This document shows, piece by piece, positions 17,153 through 27,867 of a stretch of DNA of 64,000 bases. A program made the translations under genes and the position numbers. The DNA is from Vibrio methylphosphonaticus (GTDB taxonomy: Bacteria > Pseudomonadota > Gammaproteobacteria > Enterobacterales > Vibrionaceae), in contig NZ_JAMKMS010000004.1 of assembly GCF_023634655.1 (NCBI RefSeq), positions 62,001 through 126,000 on the forward strand, read 5' to 3'. The notes under the pieces were generated by a model. It made no database searches. It worked only from the letters and a program-made list of their open reading frames with translations, and was not told the origin of the DNA. Each line of letters opens with the position of its first letter. Positions within the stretch are counted from its first letter, which is position 1.

Positions 17153-19198
17153 TCAGCCAAATAACGGGCGTGATTTCTTGATTCGTCGAATCCATGTTCG
17201 GCTAGGATGGATACCAGAAAGTAAGTCCACGGGCATTGGGAGTGGGTCTCCACAAATTTGCGATACTAATACTTCTCCAATCAGTGGAGCAGAGCTTAAA
17301 CCACGAGAACCCAAACCTAGCATACAAAATAAGTTGTGGTGTTCAGGCACTGAAGATATCGCCTTAGGTGATGTCTCATGCAAAGTGCGAAGTTGCTCAT
17401 AGTCAGTGACCTGACCGACAAACGGTAAATGGTCGCGACTGACACTACGTACCCCTTGTCTTGCTTGGTTCGTGGAGGTGTCAACGTCATTGACCCATGA
17501 GGTATCGGGTAAGCAACGTTTTAACTTGTCTTGATTATCAAGCTGCGCAGCAGCATCAAATTCGTTATTAATATTGTCTTTGTCGTAGCTCGCTCCAATA
17601 CAATGCGTATCCGTGTTGCTGTTGCAGGGCGTGAGATACCCGTCGTAACACAACACGGTATTAAGCTTTGTTAGTTGCTGTGTGGTAGGGATGTGACTGA
17701 CTTGTCCTTTGACGGCAGACAAATGCAGGTGCTGAGTTTGCTCTAATTGAGTAAACTCATGACCATTGGCGATGATGACAACATCAAATACTTGCTCGCT
17801 ATTACTGGTGTTTGTCGTTGAACTCGTCATAGTTGAACTAGACGTAGGTGAACTACAAATACGCCATTTTCCATTGCTGTCTGGTGCGATGGCCGAGACG
17901 ATGGTGGAGAAGTGACAAGTTAGATGTCCCTCTCGCTCCGCTTTTTGGATAAGTCCTTGAGTTAACTGTGCTGGGCATAACCAACCACCAAGTGGGTAGC
18001 TAACACTCGCAAACGGTGAGCTAAGACCAAGGGTATTTGAGGTTTCTTGGGCGGATAAGCCGTGTACCAATTCTGCAGGAAATTGACCATGAAGCATTTT
18101 ATCAAGTTTGACGCTTGATTTTTCATCCCACTTTAATTGAGTCACACCACACCAACCATGATCATAATGAAAGTATGTTGCGGCCTGTTCAGCAAATTGT
18201 CGAGCGTATAAAAAAGAGGGGGCAAAGACTCTTGATACTCCTTTATGCTCACCGTTAAGCAGTGGGTAGACAGCGCCTTGGCGGTTACCTGATGCGCCTT
18301 CCGCGGCTTGTGCATCCTTACAAAACAGCGTGGACGAGATACCGCGTCGAGATAGCGCGGTGATCAAGCTTGCACTGGCAATACCGCCCCCCACAACCGC
18401 AATACGGCCGATTGAGGATGGGGTCGCACGCTGATAGAACGAATCAAAATTACTGTAGGACTGTTTGTGACTAACATGACCGGCAATCATTTCTCGCTTG
18501 GTGCCGAACCCTTTGGTTTTTTTCATATCAAAACCAGCGTCATTAAGCCCCCGTCTAACAAATCCTGCGGCAGTAAAAGTCGCACATGTTGCGTCTTGTT
18601 TCGCAAGTTTAACCATGTTATCGAATAAGGTTTGATTCCACATTTCAGGATTTTTGCTTGGCGCAAATCCATCTAAAAACCAGCAATCTACAATGCCTTG
18701 CTCGGGTGTGGGCACTAAAGGCATGCAATCTTTTATGTCACCAAACCAAAGGTCTAAGGTAATCATGCCATTCGCCAGCACAATTCGATGACATTCAGGC
18801 ACAGCTATGGGATAGTGCGCTTGCAGTTGTTCAGCGTACTTTTTGAGTTCAGGCCACGCTTGATGGGCTTTTTCAAGGTCGTGTTTTGTTAGCGGGTACT
18901 TTTCAAAGCTAATAAAGTGCAGCTCTTGCATCGCAGCAGCAGGATTTTGCTCTCGAAATTGCTCGAATTGTTGCCAAGCTGCGAGGAAGTTTAGCCCAGT
19001 GCCAAAGCCAGTTTCAGCAATAACAAAGCGTCGGTTTGTTAGTTCATGCCAGCGTTGAGGAAGGCGGTTTTTCTCTAAAAAAACGTAGCGCGTTTCTTCA
19101 AGACCATTGACGTTTGAAAAGTAAACGTCATCAAATTGGTCCGAAACTGGCGTTCCCGCTTCGTTCCAATCGAGTTGAGCGTGAGTGATAGAAGTCAT
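17153..19198 (-). CDS. mnmC: tRNA mnm5U biosynthesis bifunctional protein MnmC
   Basis: A 681-residue fusion enzyme that finishes the wobble modification mnm5(s2)U34. Residues 1-240 are the SAM methyltransferase half ([49 protein letters not shown]). From about 265 on is the FAD-dependent oxidase half ([21 protein letters not shown]), ending with the conserved [10 protein letters not shown]. Length matches E. coli (668). It is divergent from fabB, an arrangement shared with enterobacteria. Confidence 0.95.
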   Translation of the reverse strand: MTSITHAQLDWNEAGTPVSDQFDDVYFSNVNGLEETRYVFLEKNRLPQRWHELTNRRFVIAETGFGTGLNFLAAWQQFEQFREQNPAAAMQELHFISFEKYPLTKHDLEKAHQAWPELKKYAEQLQAHYPIAVPECHRIVLANGMITLDLWFGDIKDCMPLVPTPEQGIVDCWFLDGFAPSKNPEMWNQTLFDNMVKLAKQDATCATFTAAGFVRRGLNDAGFDMKKTKGFGTKREMIAGHVSHKQSYSNFDSFYQRATPSSIGRIAVVGGGIASASLITALSRRGISSTLFCKDAQAAEGASGNRQGAVYPLLNGEHKGVSRVFAPSFLYARQFAEQAATYFHYDHGWCGVTQLKWDEKSSVKLDKMLHGQFPAELVHGLSAQETSNTLGLSSPFASVSYPLGGWLCPAQLTQGLIQKAEREGHLTCHFSTIVSAIAPDSNGKWRICSSPTSSSTMTSSTTNTSNSEQVFDVVIIANGHEFTQLEQTQHLHLSAVKGQVSHIPTTQQLTKLNTVLCYDGYLTPCNSNTDTHCIGASYDKDNINNEFDAAAQLDNQDKLKRCLPDTSWVNDVDTSTNQARQGVRSVSRDHLPFVGQVTDYEQLRTLHETSPKAISSVPEHHNLFCMLGLGSRGLSSAPLIGEVLVSQICGDPLPMPVDLLSGIHPSRTWIRRIKKSRPLFG

Positions 19199-19304
19199 AA
19201 TATTGACACTTAACTTGTGTTATACCCATGCTACGGCCGTTATCATGGCTACAGTTATGGGGCATCAGTTGCAGTAATTGATGTGAATTGTACGAATTTA
19301 TAGG

Positions 19305-19320
19305 AAAGCTGACCACTTTT
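19305..19320. promoter_or_regulatory. Candidate FadR half-site upstream of fabB
   Basis: AAAGCTGACCACTTTT lies about 55 bases upstream of the fabB ATG. Read on the other strand it contains TGGTCAG, the best-conserved half of the FadR operator, but the second half is degenerate. FadR activation of fabB is established in E. coli and V. cholerae; binding here is inference. Confidence 0.35.
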
Positions 19321-19372
19321 ATCCAGTAACTTCGTTATTATTTAGCAGTTTTGAAATTTATAGGAATGTCAC

Positions 19373-20584
19373 ATGAAACGAGTCGTAATTACCGGTATGG
19401 GTATTGTTTCGAGCATCGGTAACAACGTTGAAGAAGTTTTAGCGTCTCTAAAAGCAGGCCGTTCTGGTATTAACGCCTCTGAGCAGTTCAAAGAAATGGG
19501 CCTTCGTTCTCAAGTATGGGGTGATCTAAAAATTAAACCTGCGGAACACATTGATCGTAAAAAAATGCGTTTTATGGGTGATGCTGCCGCGTACGCATAC
19601 CTTTCAATGGAGCAGGCCATTGCCGATGCTGGGTTGTCAGAAGAACACGTTTCAAATGATCGCACTGGTATTGTTGCAGGTTCTGGTGGTGCATCAGCAC
19701 TGAACCAAACAGTCGCAGTGGATACTATCCGTGAGAAAGGCGTTAAGCGCGTTGGTCCATATATGGTGCCTCGTACTATGTCTTCAACGGTTTCAGCTTG
19801 TTTGGCTACACCATTCAAGATTCGTGGCGTTAACTACACAATGAGTTCAGCATGTGCGACATCAGCACACTGTATCGGTCACGCGATGGAGCTGATTCAA
19901 CTAGGCAAACAAGACATCGTATTTGCTGGTGGCGGTGAAGAGCTTGATTGGACGCAAACCATGATGTTTGACGCAATGGGCGCGCTATCTACGAAATACA
20001 ACGACGATCCAACGAAAGCATCACGTACTTATGATGCCAATCGTGATGGCTTTGTTATTTCTGGTGGCGGCGGCATGGTTGTTGTCGAAGAGCTTGAGCA
20101 CGCATTGGCGCGTGGCGCAACTATCTACGGTGAAGTGGTAGGTTACGGTGCAACATCCGATGGCTACGACATGGTAGCGCCATCAGGTGAAGGCGCAGTG
20201 CGTTGTATGAAAATGGCAATGCAAGATGTTGATAGCATCGATTATGTTAATACTCACGGTACGTCTACGCCAGTAGGTGATGTGAAAGAGCTTGGCGCTA
20301 TTCAAGAAGTCTTCGGTGGCAACAGCCCAGCGATTTCAGCGACTAAAGCGATGACTGGTCACGCACTGGGCGCGGCAGGTGTTCATGAAGCCATTTACTC
20401 AATGCTTATGCTTCACCATAGCTTTATTGCACCGAGCATTAACGTTGATACCCTTGATGAAGCGGCTGAAGGTCTAGACATCGTGAAAGAAACTCGCGAA
20501 CAAGAGCTGAACACCGTCATGTCAAACAGCTTCGGCTTTGGTGGCACAAACGCGACGTTGGTCATCAAAAAATACCAAGCGTAA
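19373..20584 (+). CDS. fabB: 3-oxoacyl-ACP synthase I FabB
   Basis: A 403-residue condensing enzyme of type II fatty-acid synthesis, needed for unsaturated chains. The catalytic triad is visible: Cys161 in [10 protein letters not shown], one His in [11 protein letters not shown] and one in [12 protein letters not shown]; Gly-rich [13 protein letters not shown] closes the protein. E. coli FabB is 406. It is monocistronic, divergent from mnmC, and followed by a structured 3' UTR with its own terminator that probably yields the sRNA FarS. Confidence 0.97.
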   Translation: MKRVVITGMGIVSSIGNNVEEVLASLKAGRSGINASEQFKEMGLRSQVWGDLKIKPAEHIDRKKMRFMGDAAAYAYLSMEQAIADAGLSEEHVSNDRTGIVAGSGGASALNQTVAVDTIREKGVKRVGPYMVPRTMSSTVSACLATPFKIRGVNYTMSSACATSAHCIGHAMELIQLGKQDIVFAGGGEELDWTQTMMFDAMGALSTKYNDDPTKASRTYDANRDGFVISGGGGMVVVEELEHALARGATIYGEVVGYGATSDGYDMVAPSGEGAVRCMKMAMQDVDSIDYVNTHGTSTPVGDVKELGAIQEVFGGNSPAISATKAMTGHALGAAGVHEAIYSMLMLHHSFIAPSINVDTLDEAAEGLDIVKETREQELNTVMSNSFGFGGTNATLVIKKYQA

Positions 20585-20710
20585 GCGTTGAATCTCGTAT
20601 CATGGATAGATGCCAGGGTAGATTAACTCGCTGGCATTGAATGTAACGAGAGACAATTTAGAAGTTTCCAGAGCTGACTGACGAGAATGTCAGTCGCAGA
20701 CGCAAATTTT

Positions 20711-20782
20711 GATCCCTGGAGAGCGGGTCAGAATCCTTTTGTTCTGGATTATTGCCCGGCCTTTTTTAGGACGGGCATTTTT
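20711..20782 (+). ncRNA. farS: FarS-like sRNA from the fabB 3' UTR
   Basis: In V. cholerae the sRNA FarS (roughly 70 nt) is cut by RNase E from the fabB 3' UTR and represses fadE messages. Here the fabB 3' UTR contains, just after an A/U-rich stretch (CGCAAATTTT, 20701-20710) suitable for RNase E, three consecutive hairpins: GATCC/GGGTC (20711 on), AATCC/GGATT (about 20732-20750) and the terminator at 20753-20782. That gives about 72 nt. Upstream in the same UTR is a further perfect stem GACTGAC/GTCAGTC (20676-20695). The 5' end is inferred; identity rests on position and architecture, as I cannot align it to the V. cholerae sequence. Confidence 0.6.
20753..20782 (+). terminator. Terminator of fabB and the FarS-like RNA
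   Basis: TGCCCG (20753-20758) pairs with CGGGCA (20772-20777); after one mismatch CCT/AGG continues the stem over a T-rich loop, and TTTTT follows. A strong rho-independent terminator and a typical Hfq-binding 3' end. Confidence 0.9.
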
Positions 20783-20932
20783 CTATCTAGCGCGCGGGAA
20801 ATTGTTGTGATGCAGAGGGCAACAAGCCAGTGAGGCTATCGCGGGTAAATCGGAGCCAAACCTTTCTCGACAGCCTGCCGTTTATCTTGCACAATTCAGA
20901 CATATTTGAAAGATCCCACCAGGAACTAGGTA
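20783..20932 (+). promoter_or_regulatory. pdxB upstream region with possible folded leader
   Basis: Between the fabB terminator and pdxB there are 150 bases that must hold the pdxB promoter. Two stems can form: TTGTTG (20802-20807) with CAACAA (20820-20825), and GGCT (20834-20837) with AGCC (20854-20857). It does not match any riboswitch consensus I know. The pdxB ribosome site is the weak AGGAACTAGGTA. Confidence 0.35.
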
Positions 20933-22066
20933 ATGAAGATTATTGTAGATGAGGCGATGCCTTATGCCGTTGAGCTATTTCAACAACTTGGTGAGGTTGT
21001 TGCCATGCCGGGTCGAGAGTTGAGCGCAGCGGACCTCGTTGATGTTGATGCTTTAATGATTCGCTCTATCACTAAAGTAAACGCGACATTGTTAGAGAAA
21101 GCGAATCGCTTGAAATTTGTTGGCACAGCCACGGCGGGCATGGACCATGTTGACCAAGCATTGCTGAAAGAGAAAGGCATCTTTTTTACCGCAGCTCCTG
21201 GGTGCAACAAAGTTGGCGTTGCTGAATATGTGATGAGTAGCCTAATGGTGATTGGTCAACAACAAGGCTTCTCTATCTTTGATAAAACGGTGGGAATTGT
21301 TGGCTGTGGTCAGGTGGGCAGTTACCTACAAAAATGTTTAGAAGGTATCGGGGTTAACGTTTTAATTAATGACCCTCTCAAGCAGCAAGAAGGGGATGAG
21401 CGTACATTCACTGAATTGGATACTTTGTTAGAACAAGCCGACGTGATTACGACTCATACGCCAATTACGACTGATGGCCAGTTTCCAACCCATCACTTGA
21501 TCAATGAACAGCGTTTAGCGCTCTTGCGCGCCGATCAAATATTGATTAACGCCGCTCGAGGTCCAGTGGTCGATAACCAGGCGTTGAAGCGTCGTCTACA
21601 GAAAAATGATGGTTTTACCGCCGTGCTTGATGTGTTTGAATTTGAACCTAAGGTTGATTTCGAACTGCTTCCTCTGCTAACGTTTGCGACCCCTCATATT
21701 GCAGGCTATGGTCTAGAAGGGAAAGCACGTGGAACGACGATGATTTTTAATCGTTTCTGTGAGTTTATGGAATTGGAAAATCGTGCCAATCCAGATGCAT
21801 TATTACCGGTTGCGCCGATCCCTGAGATCACACTAGATCGAGAGTGGGATGAGGCGGTACTGCACAGTTTAACGCAAGTGATCTATGACGTCCGTAAGGA
21901 TGACGCCGTTTTCCGTCGTGAAATTCGCACAGAAAATGGTTTTGACAGTATGCGCAAACATTATTGGGACAGACGCGAATACGGCGCTGTTCGAGTCAAA
22001 GGTCGTGCCGATTGTAATTTGGCACCTTTGGCTGAGTTAGGATTTAAAATAGAGGTAAACCAATGA
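20933..22066 (+). CDS. pdxB: Erythronate-4-phosphate dehydrogenase PdxB
   Basis: A 377-residue NAD-dependent D-2-hydroxyacid dehydrogenase that oxidises 4-phosphoerythronate, the second step of pyridoxal 5'-phosphate synthesis. N-terminal [12 protein letters not shown], the nucleotide-binding fold [17 protein letters not shown], the catalytic NAARGPVVD arginine and [16 protein letters not shown] histidine are all present, with the PdxB-specific C-terminal dimerisation domain. Its last four bases overlap the asd start (ATGA), so the two are translationally coupled, as with pdxB-usg in enterobacteria. Confidence 0.96.
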   Translation: MKIIVDEAMPYAVELFQQLGEVVAMPGRELSAADLVDVDALMIRSITKVNATLLEKANRLKFVGTATAGMDHVDQALLKEKGIFFTAAPGCNKVGVAEYVMSSLMVIGQQQGFSIFDKTVGIVGCGQVGSYLQKCLEGIGVNVLINDPLKQQEGDERTFTELDTLLEQADVITTHTPITTDGQFPTHHLINEQRLALLRADQILINAARGPVVDNQALKRRLQKNDGFTAVLDVFEFEPKVDFELLPLLTFATPHIAGYGLEGKARGTTMIFNRFCEFMELENRANPDALLPVAPIPEITLDREWDEAVLHSLTQVIYDVRKDDAVFRREIRTENGFDSMRKHYWDRREYGAVRVKGRADCNLAPLAELGFKIEVNQ

Positions 22067-23076
22067 GCCAACAATTTAATATCGCTGTATTCGGAGCCAC
22101 CGGTGCTGTAGGTGAAACTATGGTTGAGGTGCTTCAAGAGCGTGAGTTTCCTATGGGCGATGTTTACCTTCTAGCAAGTGAGCGCAGTGAAGGAAAAACG
22201 TATCGTGTAAATGGTAAAACGGTACGAGTACAAAATGTTGAGGACTTCGATTGGTCTCAAGTTCACATCGCATTATTTTCTGCTGGTGGTGAGCTATCTG
22301 AAAAGTATGCGCCAATCGCTGCAGATGAAGGTGTGGTAGTTATCGACAACTCGTCGCACTTTCGTTACGACTTTGATGTGCCTTTAGTGGTACCAGAAGT
22401 TAACCCAGAGGCGATTGCTGAGTTCCGCAACCGCAATATCATTGCTAACCCAAACTGTTCAACTATCCAAATGCTAGTGGCGTTAAAACCAATCCACGAT
22501 GCGGTAGGGATTGAGCGTATTAACGTGTCCACCTATCAGTCTGTTTCAGGTGCTGGTAAAGCGGGTATTGATGAGTTAGCGGGACAAACGGCATCACTTC
22601 TAAATGGTCGACCGGCAGAAACGAGTACTTTTGATCAACAGATCGCGTTTAACTGTATCCCACAAATTGATCAATTTATGGATAACGGCTACACCAAAGA
22701 AGAAATGAAAATGGTGTGGGAAACGCAAAAGATTTTTAACGACCCTAGCATTATGGTCAACGCAACATGTGTGCGTGTCCCTGTCTTCTATGGCCACGCC
22801 GAGTCGGTCAGCGTCGAAACTCGTGCCCCGATTGATGCGGACGAAGTGACTCGCTTGCTTGAGCAAACTGATGGTATTGAAGTCTTCCATGGTCAAGAAA
22901 TGCCAACGCAAGTTCGTGATGCTGGCGGTAAAGATCACGTCTTGGTTGGACGTATCCGTAATGATATTAGCCACCATAGTGGTATCAATATGTGGGTTGT
23001 TGCTGACAACGTGCGTAAAGGGGCTGCAACAAACGCAGTTCAAATTGCTGAAGTACTGATTCGAGATTACTTCTAA
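22063..23076 (+). CDS. asd: Aspartate-semialdehyde dehydrogenase
   Basis: A 337-residue NADP-dependent enzyme of lysine, threonine and methionine synthesis. Cofactor loop [11 protein letters not shown] (10-20) and the catalytic Cys132 in NPNCSTIQ are intact, as is the substrate region [11 protein letters not shown]. In E. coli the gene at this locus (usg) has lost the catalytic cysteine; here it is retained, so this should be an active enzyme. Followed by a terminator hairpin. Confidence 0.92.
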   Translation: MSQQFNIAVFGATGAVGETMVEVLQEREFPMGDVYLLASERSEGKTYRVNGKTVRVQNVEDFDWSQVHIALFSAGGELSEKYAPIAADEGVVVIDNSSHFRYDFDVPLVVPEVNPEAIAEFRNRNIIANPNCSTIQMLVALKPIHDAVGIERINVSTYQSVSGAGKAGIDELAGQTASLLNGRPAETSTFDQQIAFNCIPQIDQFMDNGYTKEEMKMVWETQKIFNDPSIMVNATCVRVPVFYGHAESVSVETRAPIDADEVTRLLEQTDGIEVFHGQEMPTQVRDAGGKDHVLVGRIRNDISHHSGINMWVVADNVRKGAATNAVQIAEVLIRDYF

Positions 23077-23095
23077 ATCCGCGTCATTTTTAACC

Positions 23096-23118
23096 AAAGG
23101 CCTCTTTATGAGGCCTTT
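23096..23118 (+). terminator. Hairpin after asd
   Basis: AAAGGCCTC (23096-23104) pairs with GAGGCCTTT (23110-23118) on a 5-base loop, 19 bases past the asd stop. Only three T residues close it, so termination may be partial. Confidence 0.65.
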
Positions 23119-23260
23119 GTGCTATCTAAGCATGTGAACTTGATGCGATTATCTTGCTTGATTCGAGTTTTTTCCCACAGAACCTATAGTTTTGGAGCAA
23201 ATATCCGATATAGTAAAGAGATAAGTATTGTATTTGTAATCGCAGACAGCTGAGCCTTCC

Positions 23261-26200
23261 ATGCATCATTTTTTCAAGCGTCTACTAGTGGCCTTAGCAC
23301 TAGTTGGAGCCACAACGTCATCATCATTTAGCGCTGATACTATTCGCCTCTCTGGTCCGAATGGGGAATTATTGGATGCTCCTCAGTATTCTGAGCAGAT
23401 TCGACGCCCGATATTAGCCTCTGTAGGAGATGAGCCTTCTCAATACTATGGTCCGACCCAGCGCGCAGAGACATTATGGTCTATAGCTTCTAAATTCAAG
23501 CCAGCAGGTACGACCGTACAACAAACCATCTACGCTTTTTACGAACTCAATCCGGGTGTGTTTGAAAACGAAAATATTCATCAACTGATCCCAGGTAATC
23601 GCCTACGCGTTCCTTCGCCAACACAAATTAATCAAGTTGATCGTCAAGAAGCGCTATCGGTATTAGCTTCGCACCAGCAGCGGCTAACCTCGAATAAATC
23701 GACGGTTGAACCTAAAAGCGCCGCAACACCAGCGGCAAAAGTTACGCCTGTAGTTGAAAAACCTGTAATTGAAAAACCTAAAGTCAAAACACCGGTAGTA
23801 CCACTACCGGCTAGCGATGTTATTGAGAATAAGAATGCTATAGAGAATAAGATCGCGGATACGCCGGCCGCAGATAAAAAAGCCATTGCAGATGTCGTGG
23901 AGACATCACTGACCAATAAACTGAAGCAAGAGCTTACGCGTTCAGAAGACGAACTTATTTCACTAGAGGAACGCAATCATCAATTGCGGCTTATGCTGTC
24001 TGAAGTTCAGCAGCAGGTGAATACGTTACAAGACGAAGTGAGCAACGAAGAGCGAATTCGTAGTGAAGTCGAGCGTCAACTGCTTGATGAAAAACGCAAA
24101 CAAGAAGAATTACAACGTTTAGCGCCAACAACCATGGATACTTGGTTATCTAATCCTTGGATTGTGGGTCTTCTTGCCTTTGTACCAGCATTATTAGTGG
24201 GTCTTATTGTGATGCTCGTGATGAGAACACGCAAGAACAAGACCCGCGACGAAACGTCGCCAGCCGATAGCAATGAGAGTAATGATGCAGCAAGTGTCGC
24301 AGCGATGGGAGCAGCAGGTGCAGCTGCATTGGCGGCGGACACGGCAGACGCTATGCAAGACGATGACGACTTGTTCTCTGATGAGTTGTTTGGCGACTTC
24401 GAAACCGCAGATACGGAAGACGCAACCGCTACGCAAGAAAAAGAGGCAGATAATGATATCTTTGCCGACCTTAATGAAGGTGAGTTAGATTTTAATCTAG
24501 ATGATGAGGATGACCCTTTTGCGAGCATCGGCGACGATGGTGAATTGGATATTGGCTTTGTTGATCTCGATGCAAGTAATAATGGCATTAGTGTTAAAGA
24601 TGGAGAGAAAGCGCTAGGTCTTGAGGAAATGGAACGTGCGCTTAATGACGTTACTGCGCCAGAGTCTGATTTAGATGAGCTCGACTTAAACTTATCGGAT
24701 GACGAGGACGAAACGGATCCGGTTTCTCAGCAAGACTTGGACGACTTGTTTGCTGAAATAAACATGAAGGCCCCGAGCGTTGATGAACAATTTGAAATAG
24801 ATGAGCCGCGAGAGTCTGATGAAGGTGCGATCAACCAAGCACAGATGGATGAGCTGTTGTCTAGTGGGTTTGATCTTGACGAGTCAGAAGCTGATGCTCT
24901 GGACGATATCTTTGCTGAGGAAGCGCCAACGAGTGATATATCGTCACAAGCCGCAGCTGAAACCAATACCAATGTCGAGGTTGGGAATGATGATATTGAC
25001 GATCTTTTTGCACAATTTTCGCAGATAGACACACCGAGTGATGCTTCGACGCAAGCTAAGCCTGAAGAGCCGGAATCGTCAGATGATGTTGCTTTGCTTG
25101 ATGAAATGCTCGGCGATGATTTTGAGCTATCGGATATCTCTGACTCAGATTTGATGTTAGATGAGATGGTCGATAGCGATCCGGTAAACGAAGATACCCA
25201 GCCTCAAGAAAATACTCTAGATGATGATATTGACCTTGATGAGAATAGTACCGATTTACTGGATGATCTTTTGTTTGAGCGTGCCTTTGATGCTCAAGAG
25301 GGGGAGAGTCACGAGTCTTTAGCGCTTGATCCTTTTGAATCGGGCCAACTGTTATCTGAAGATGAAACGCACTCCGAGCTCTCAGAAGAGCAAGATGCGT
25401 TCGCCAATCTCTTTAACGCTGGTGATGAGGATGCAGAAGCTCAAGAGCCCGCTGTTAAAGTCGGTCAAACTGCTGTTAACGTCGATGAAGCGGCACAAAC
25501 CCACGTTCAAGACGCTACTCGTTTCGATGAGTCTGATGAATTGGATGAACTAGATGATATCGATGCTTTATTGGCTCAACATGGTAGCCAAGAACTGCTG
25601 CAAGATACTGATAGCGGGTTGGATGATGAGGCCGTATTAAGCGATGTAGCAATTCAGCCGCCTGAATTGCCCGAACAAGACAATGTACTGCCAAGTGATG
25701 CTATTACCACTGATATCGACGCAAGCGGGGCCGATGCGGATAGTGACTTTGATTCACTACTGGAGCAGCATTCAGCTCAGGATGAAAGTGACGATACCGC
25801 AGAAACCAGAAATGATGATGTTACTGATGTTACTGATGTTACTGATGTTACTGATGTTACTGATGTAAATGATGGCTTCCAAGCGGCTCTGGATAATGCG
25901 ATCGAAGCGACGACGCCTTCTGAGGTGCGTTCTTCCGAATCTGAGCTTTCAGAATCTTTAGAACCAGAACCAGAATCTTTAGCGCATGAGCTAGCAGAAG
26001 CGACTTCCCCTCAGCCATCGATGACTGATCTGGCGGATGAAGAGGCATTGGCGAGTAAACAAGTGAACCATCCCGCGGCAGCTGCTCGTGATGATGAGTT
26101 TGACTTTTCCCCACAGATTGAAGGTGGCGTTGATGCCCCAGATGATGATTTTGACGCCGAGCGAGAGCAAGCCGAGCTTAATGCGCTGCTAGAAAATGAG

Positions 26201-27553
26201 TTTGGTATTCCACACGATGATGATTGGAATGTAGACAGTACAACGCCTGTTGAATCAAACCTTGTTGAATCTAATCCTATTAGCAATGAAACCGCAGAGT
26301 CGGACGTTGCGGTTCAGCCTACAGTGGCTTCGCCGCTAAATGATGGCGAATCGACGATGACTGATGAGGCCACTGACGATGAATTTTTGGATTCAGCCTT
26401 AAGCAGTGAATACAACGAAGCCCAAGCTTTAGCGGATTCAGAAGATGATTATCAATTTGACGGTGATGAGGTTGTGGGTGAAGACCAAGCCTTTGCTGTA
26501 GATGACACTGATCTACCTGAATACAGTGAAGAAGACGCATTGGCTGATGTTTTGGCAATGGGCGCACTTCAAGACGAATTGCCAGCAGATACTCATCATA
26601 ATCGTGAACAAGACGTTCACGAAAAAAACGGTTCTGAGGCAGAACTTACCTCAGAACCGGTTGCACTTGATGATGTTGACGTACTGGATACGAATGAATC
26701 GGTAGAGGCGAATAGCCGTGATGACATTGTATTCCCAGAATATACCGAAGAAGACGCATTAACGGATTCAGAAGAGGTGGATGGTAGTGAACAAGAGCCT
26801 CAATCTAGAACATCGGCCTTAGACGAGCCAGCGCACACATTTTCAACCAATGAAGAATTAGTTGGTGAGACGCTGGACCATTCTGAAATTGATGCGCTGG
26901 CTGATGCATTTTCAATGGTCGATACCCAAGCGTTGGAGCAAGAAGGTCAACTGGGTGAGTTACTTAGCGATGGCAAGCAAGGCTTTAGTAATATTAATCC
27001 AGTGGATCAGACAACGGCAGATAGCGCTGGGCTCGATCTAGCAACCATGCTCGAAGATGATACATCAATCGATGGTGGTGAAGATTGGAATGGCTTTACC
27101 CTAACGGATGCACAAAAAAGTGCTATTGATGAATCTATTCCTGACGAAGAGCAAGCGATATGGTCTCAGGATGCTGGCTCACTAAAAAGTGCGAAGAACG
27201 AAGATTGGTCTTCTCAAGATCCAGTAGAGAACTTTGAAAACAACAGCGCCCAGTTTATGACGATTGACGAGTTAATGGCTCAGGTTAACGACGAACCTCA
27301 GTCTGAGATTGATGAGGAAGAAGCGCTACAACTTGACGTTGGACTTGACGAATTTCCAGATGTTATTGGCGAGGTCACGGATGTCGATGTTGATAATGAG
27401 TCTGAGGCGTCGGGCAATCTAGACTTGGCGAAAATCTATATTGAAATGAATGATTTTGATGGCGCGAAGAAGTTACTGCAAAAGGTACTCGACGAGGGGT
27501 CTGCGTCTCTAAAGGACGAAGCTCGAGGCGTGTTGGATAAAATGTCCGCCTGA
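23261..27553 (+). CDS. fimV: Polar landmark protein FimV/HubP
   Basis: A 1430-residue protein of the FimV/HubP family. Signal peptide (ending SSFSA), a LysM/FimV-type peptidoglycan-binding segment at about 60-120 (RAETLWSIASKF, NPGVFENENIHQLIPGNRLRVP), a coiled coil near 215-285, one membrane helix at about 300-322 (WIVGLLAFVPALLVGLIVMLVM), then some 1000 extremely acidic, repetitive, probably disordered cytoplasmic residues and the conserved C-terminal FimV domain (NLDLAKIYIEMNDFDGAKKLLQKVL). In V. cholerae HubP collects ParA1, ParC/chemotaxis proteins and FlhG at the old pole. Locus and architecture both fit. It contains a 9-base tandem repeat (VTD units). Confidence 0.92.
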   Translation: MHHFFKRLLVALALVGATTSSSFSADTIRLSGPNGELLDAPQYSEQIRRPILASVGDEPSQYYGPTQRAETLWSIASKFKPAGTTVQQTIYAFYELNPGVFENENIHQLIPGNRLRVPSPTQINQVDRQEALSVLASHQQRLTSNKSTVEPKSAATPAAKVTPVVEKPVIEKPKVKTPVVPLPASDVIENKNAIENKIADTPAADKKAIADVVETSLTNKLKQELTRSEDELISLEERNHQLRLMLSEVQQQVNTLQDEVSNEERIRSEVERQLLDEKRKQEELQRLAPTTMDTWLSNPWIVGLLAFVPALLVGLIVMLVMRTRKNKTRDETSPADSNESNDAASVAAMGAAGAAALAADTADAMQDDDDLFSDELFGDFETADTEDATATQEKEADNDIFADLNEGELDFNLDDEDDPFASIGDDGELDIGFVDLDASNNGISVKDGEKALGLEEMERALNDVTAPESDLDELDLNLSDDEDETDPVSQQDLDDLFAEINMKAPSVDEQFEIDEPRESDEGAINQAQMDELLSSGFDLDESEADALDDIFAEEAPTSDISSQAAAETNTNVEVGNDDIDDLFAQFSQIDTPSDASTQAKPEEPESSDDVALLDEMLGDDFELSDISDSDLMLDEMVDSDPVNEDTQPQENTLDDDIDLDENSTDLLDDLLFERAFDAQEGESHESLALDPFESGQLLSEDETHSELSEEQDAFANLFNAGDEDAEAQEPAVKVGQTAVNVDEAAQTHVQDATRFDESDELDELDDIDALLAQHGSQELLQDTDSGLDDEAVLSDVAIQPPELPEQDNVLPSDAITTDIDASGADADSDFDSLLEQHSAQDESDDTAETRNDDVTDVTDVTDVTDVTDVNDGFQAALDNAIEATTPSEVRSSESELSESLEPEPESLAHELAEATSPQPSMTDLADEEALASKQVNHPAAAARDDEFDFSPQIEGGVDAPDDDFDAEREQAELNALLENEFGIPHDDDWNVDSTTPVESNLVESNPISNETAESDVAVQPTVASPLNDGESTMTDEATDDEFLDSALSSEYNEAQALADSEDDYQFDGDEVVGEDQAFAVDDTDLPEYSEEDALADVLAMGALQDELPADTHHNREQDVHEKNGSEAELTSEPVALDDVDVLDTNESVEANSRDDIVFPEYTEEDALTDSEEVDGSEQEPQSRTSALDEPAHTFSTNEELVGETLDHSEIDALADAFSMVDTQALEQEGQLGELLSDGKQGFSNINPVDQTTADSAGLDLATMLEDDTSIDGGEDWNGFTLTDAQKSAIDESIPDEEQAIWSQDAGSLKSAKNEDWSSQDPVENFENNSAQFMTIDELMAQVNDEPQSEIDEEEALQLDVGLDEFPDVIGEVTDVDVDNESEASGNLDLAKIYIEMNDFDGAKKLLQKVLDEGSASLKDEARGVLDKMSA
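25817..25861 (+). repeat. 9-base tandem repeat inside fimV/hubP
   Basis: Five perfect copies of GATGTTACT followed by the variant GATGTAAAT (25862-25870), in frame, encoding Asp-Val-Thr repeats. Perfect identity at the DNA level suggests recent slippage; any copy-number change keeps the frame and only alters linker length. Confidence 0.9.
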
Positions 27554-27639
27554 TTGTTTTAATACGTATAGATCGGCTTAATGCGTACAGCTCGGTCACT
27601 ATCGTTGATTAGTCAATAACGGGCTATGAAAAATAAAAG

Positions 27640-27662
27640 AACGGCGAAGTCGCCGTTTTTTT
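27640..27662 (+). terminator. Rho-independent terminator of fimV
   Basis: AACGGCG (27640-27646), loop AAGT, CGCCGTT (27651-27657), then a run of T to 27662; about 90 bases past the fimV stop. Confidence 0.9.
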
Positions 27663-27867
27663 ATTGTCGCTATATCGAGGTATAGCCTAGAGGATGCAAG
27701 GGTGGTTCGATCGTGACGGAAGGGCACTAGGCTAAGGCGCCGTGTGTGGCACGCCTTTTGTTAGTATTGTGTAAGCTCTAGCCTGCGCCTGGCGGCAAAT
27801 TGGTAATCTCGTCATTTGAGTATATACTTTGCCACCCAGTAGGAATGACGAATGTTCAGAGAGATTT

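Noticed and set aside
20585-20932. Cobalamin, TPP or FMN riboswitch in the fabB-pdxB gap
   Set aside because: None of the consensus boxes of those riboswitches is present in the right order.
25857-26567. Long antisense frames within fimV/hubP
   Set aside because: The low-complexity acidic codons (GAT, GAA) rarely make stops on the opposite strand, so long shadows are expected.
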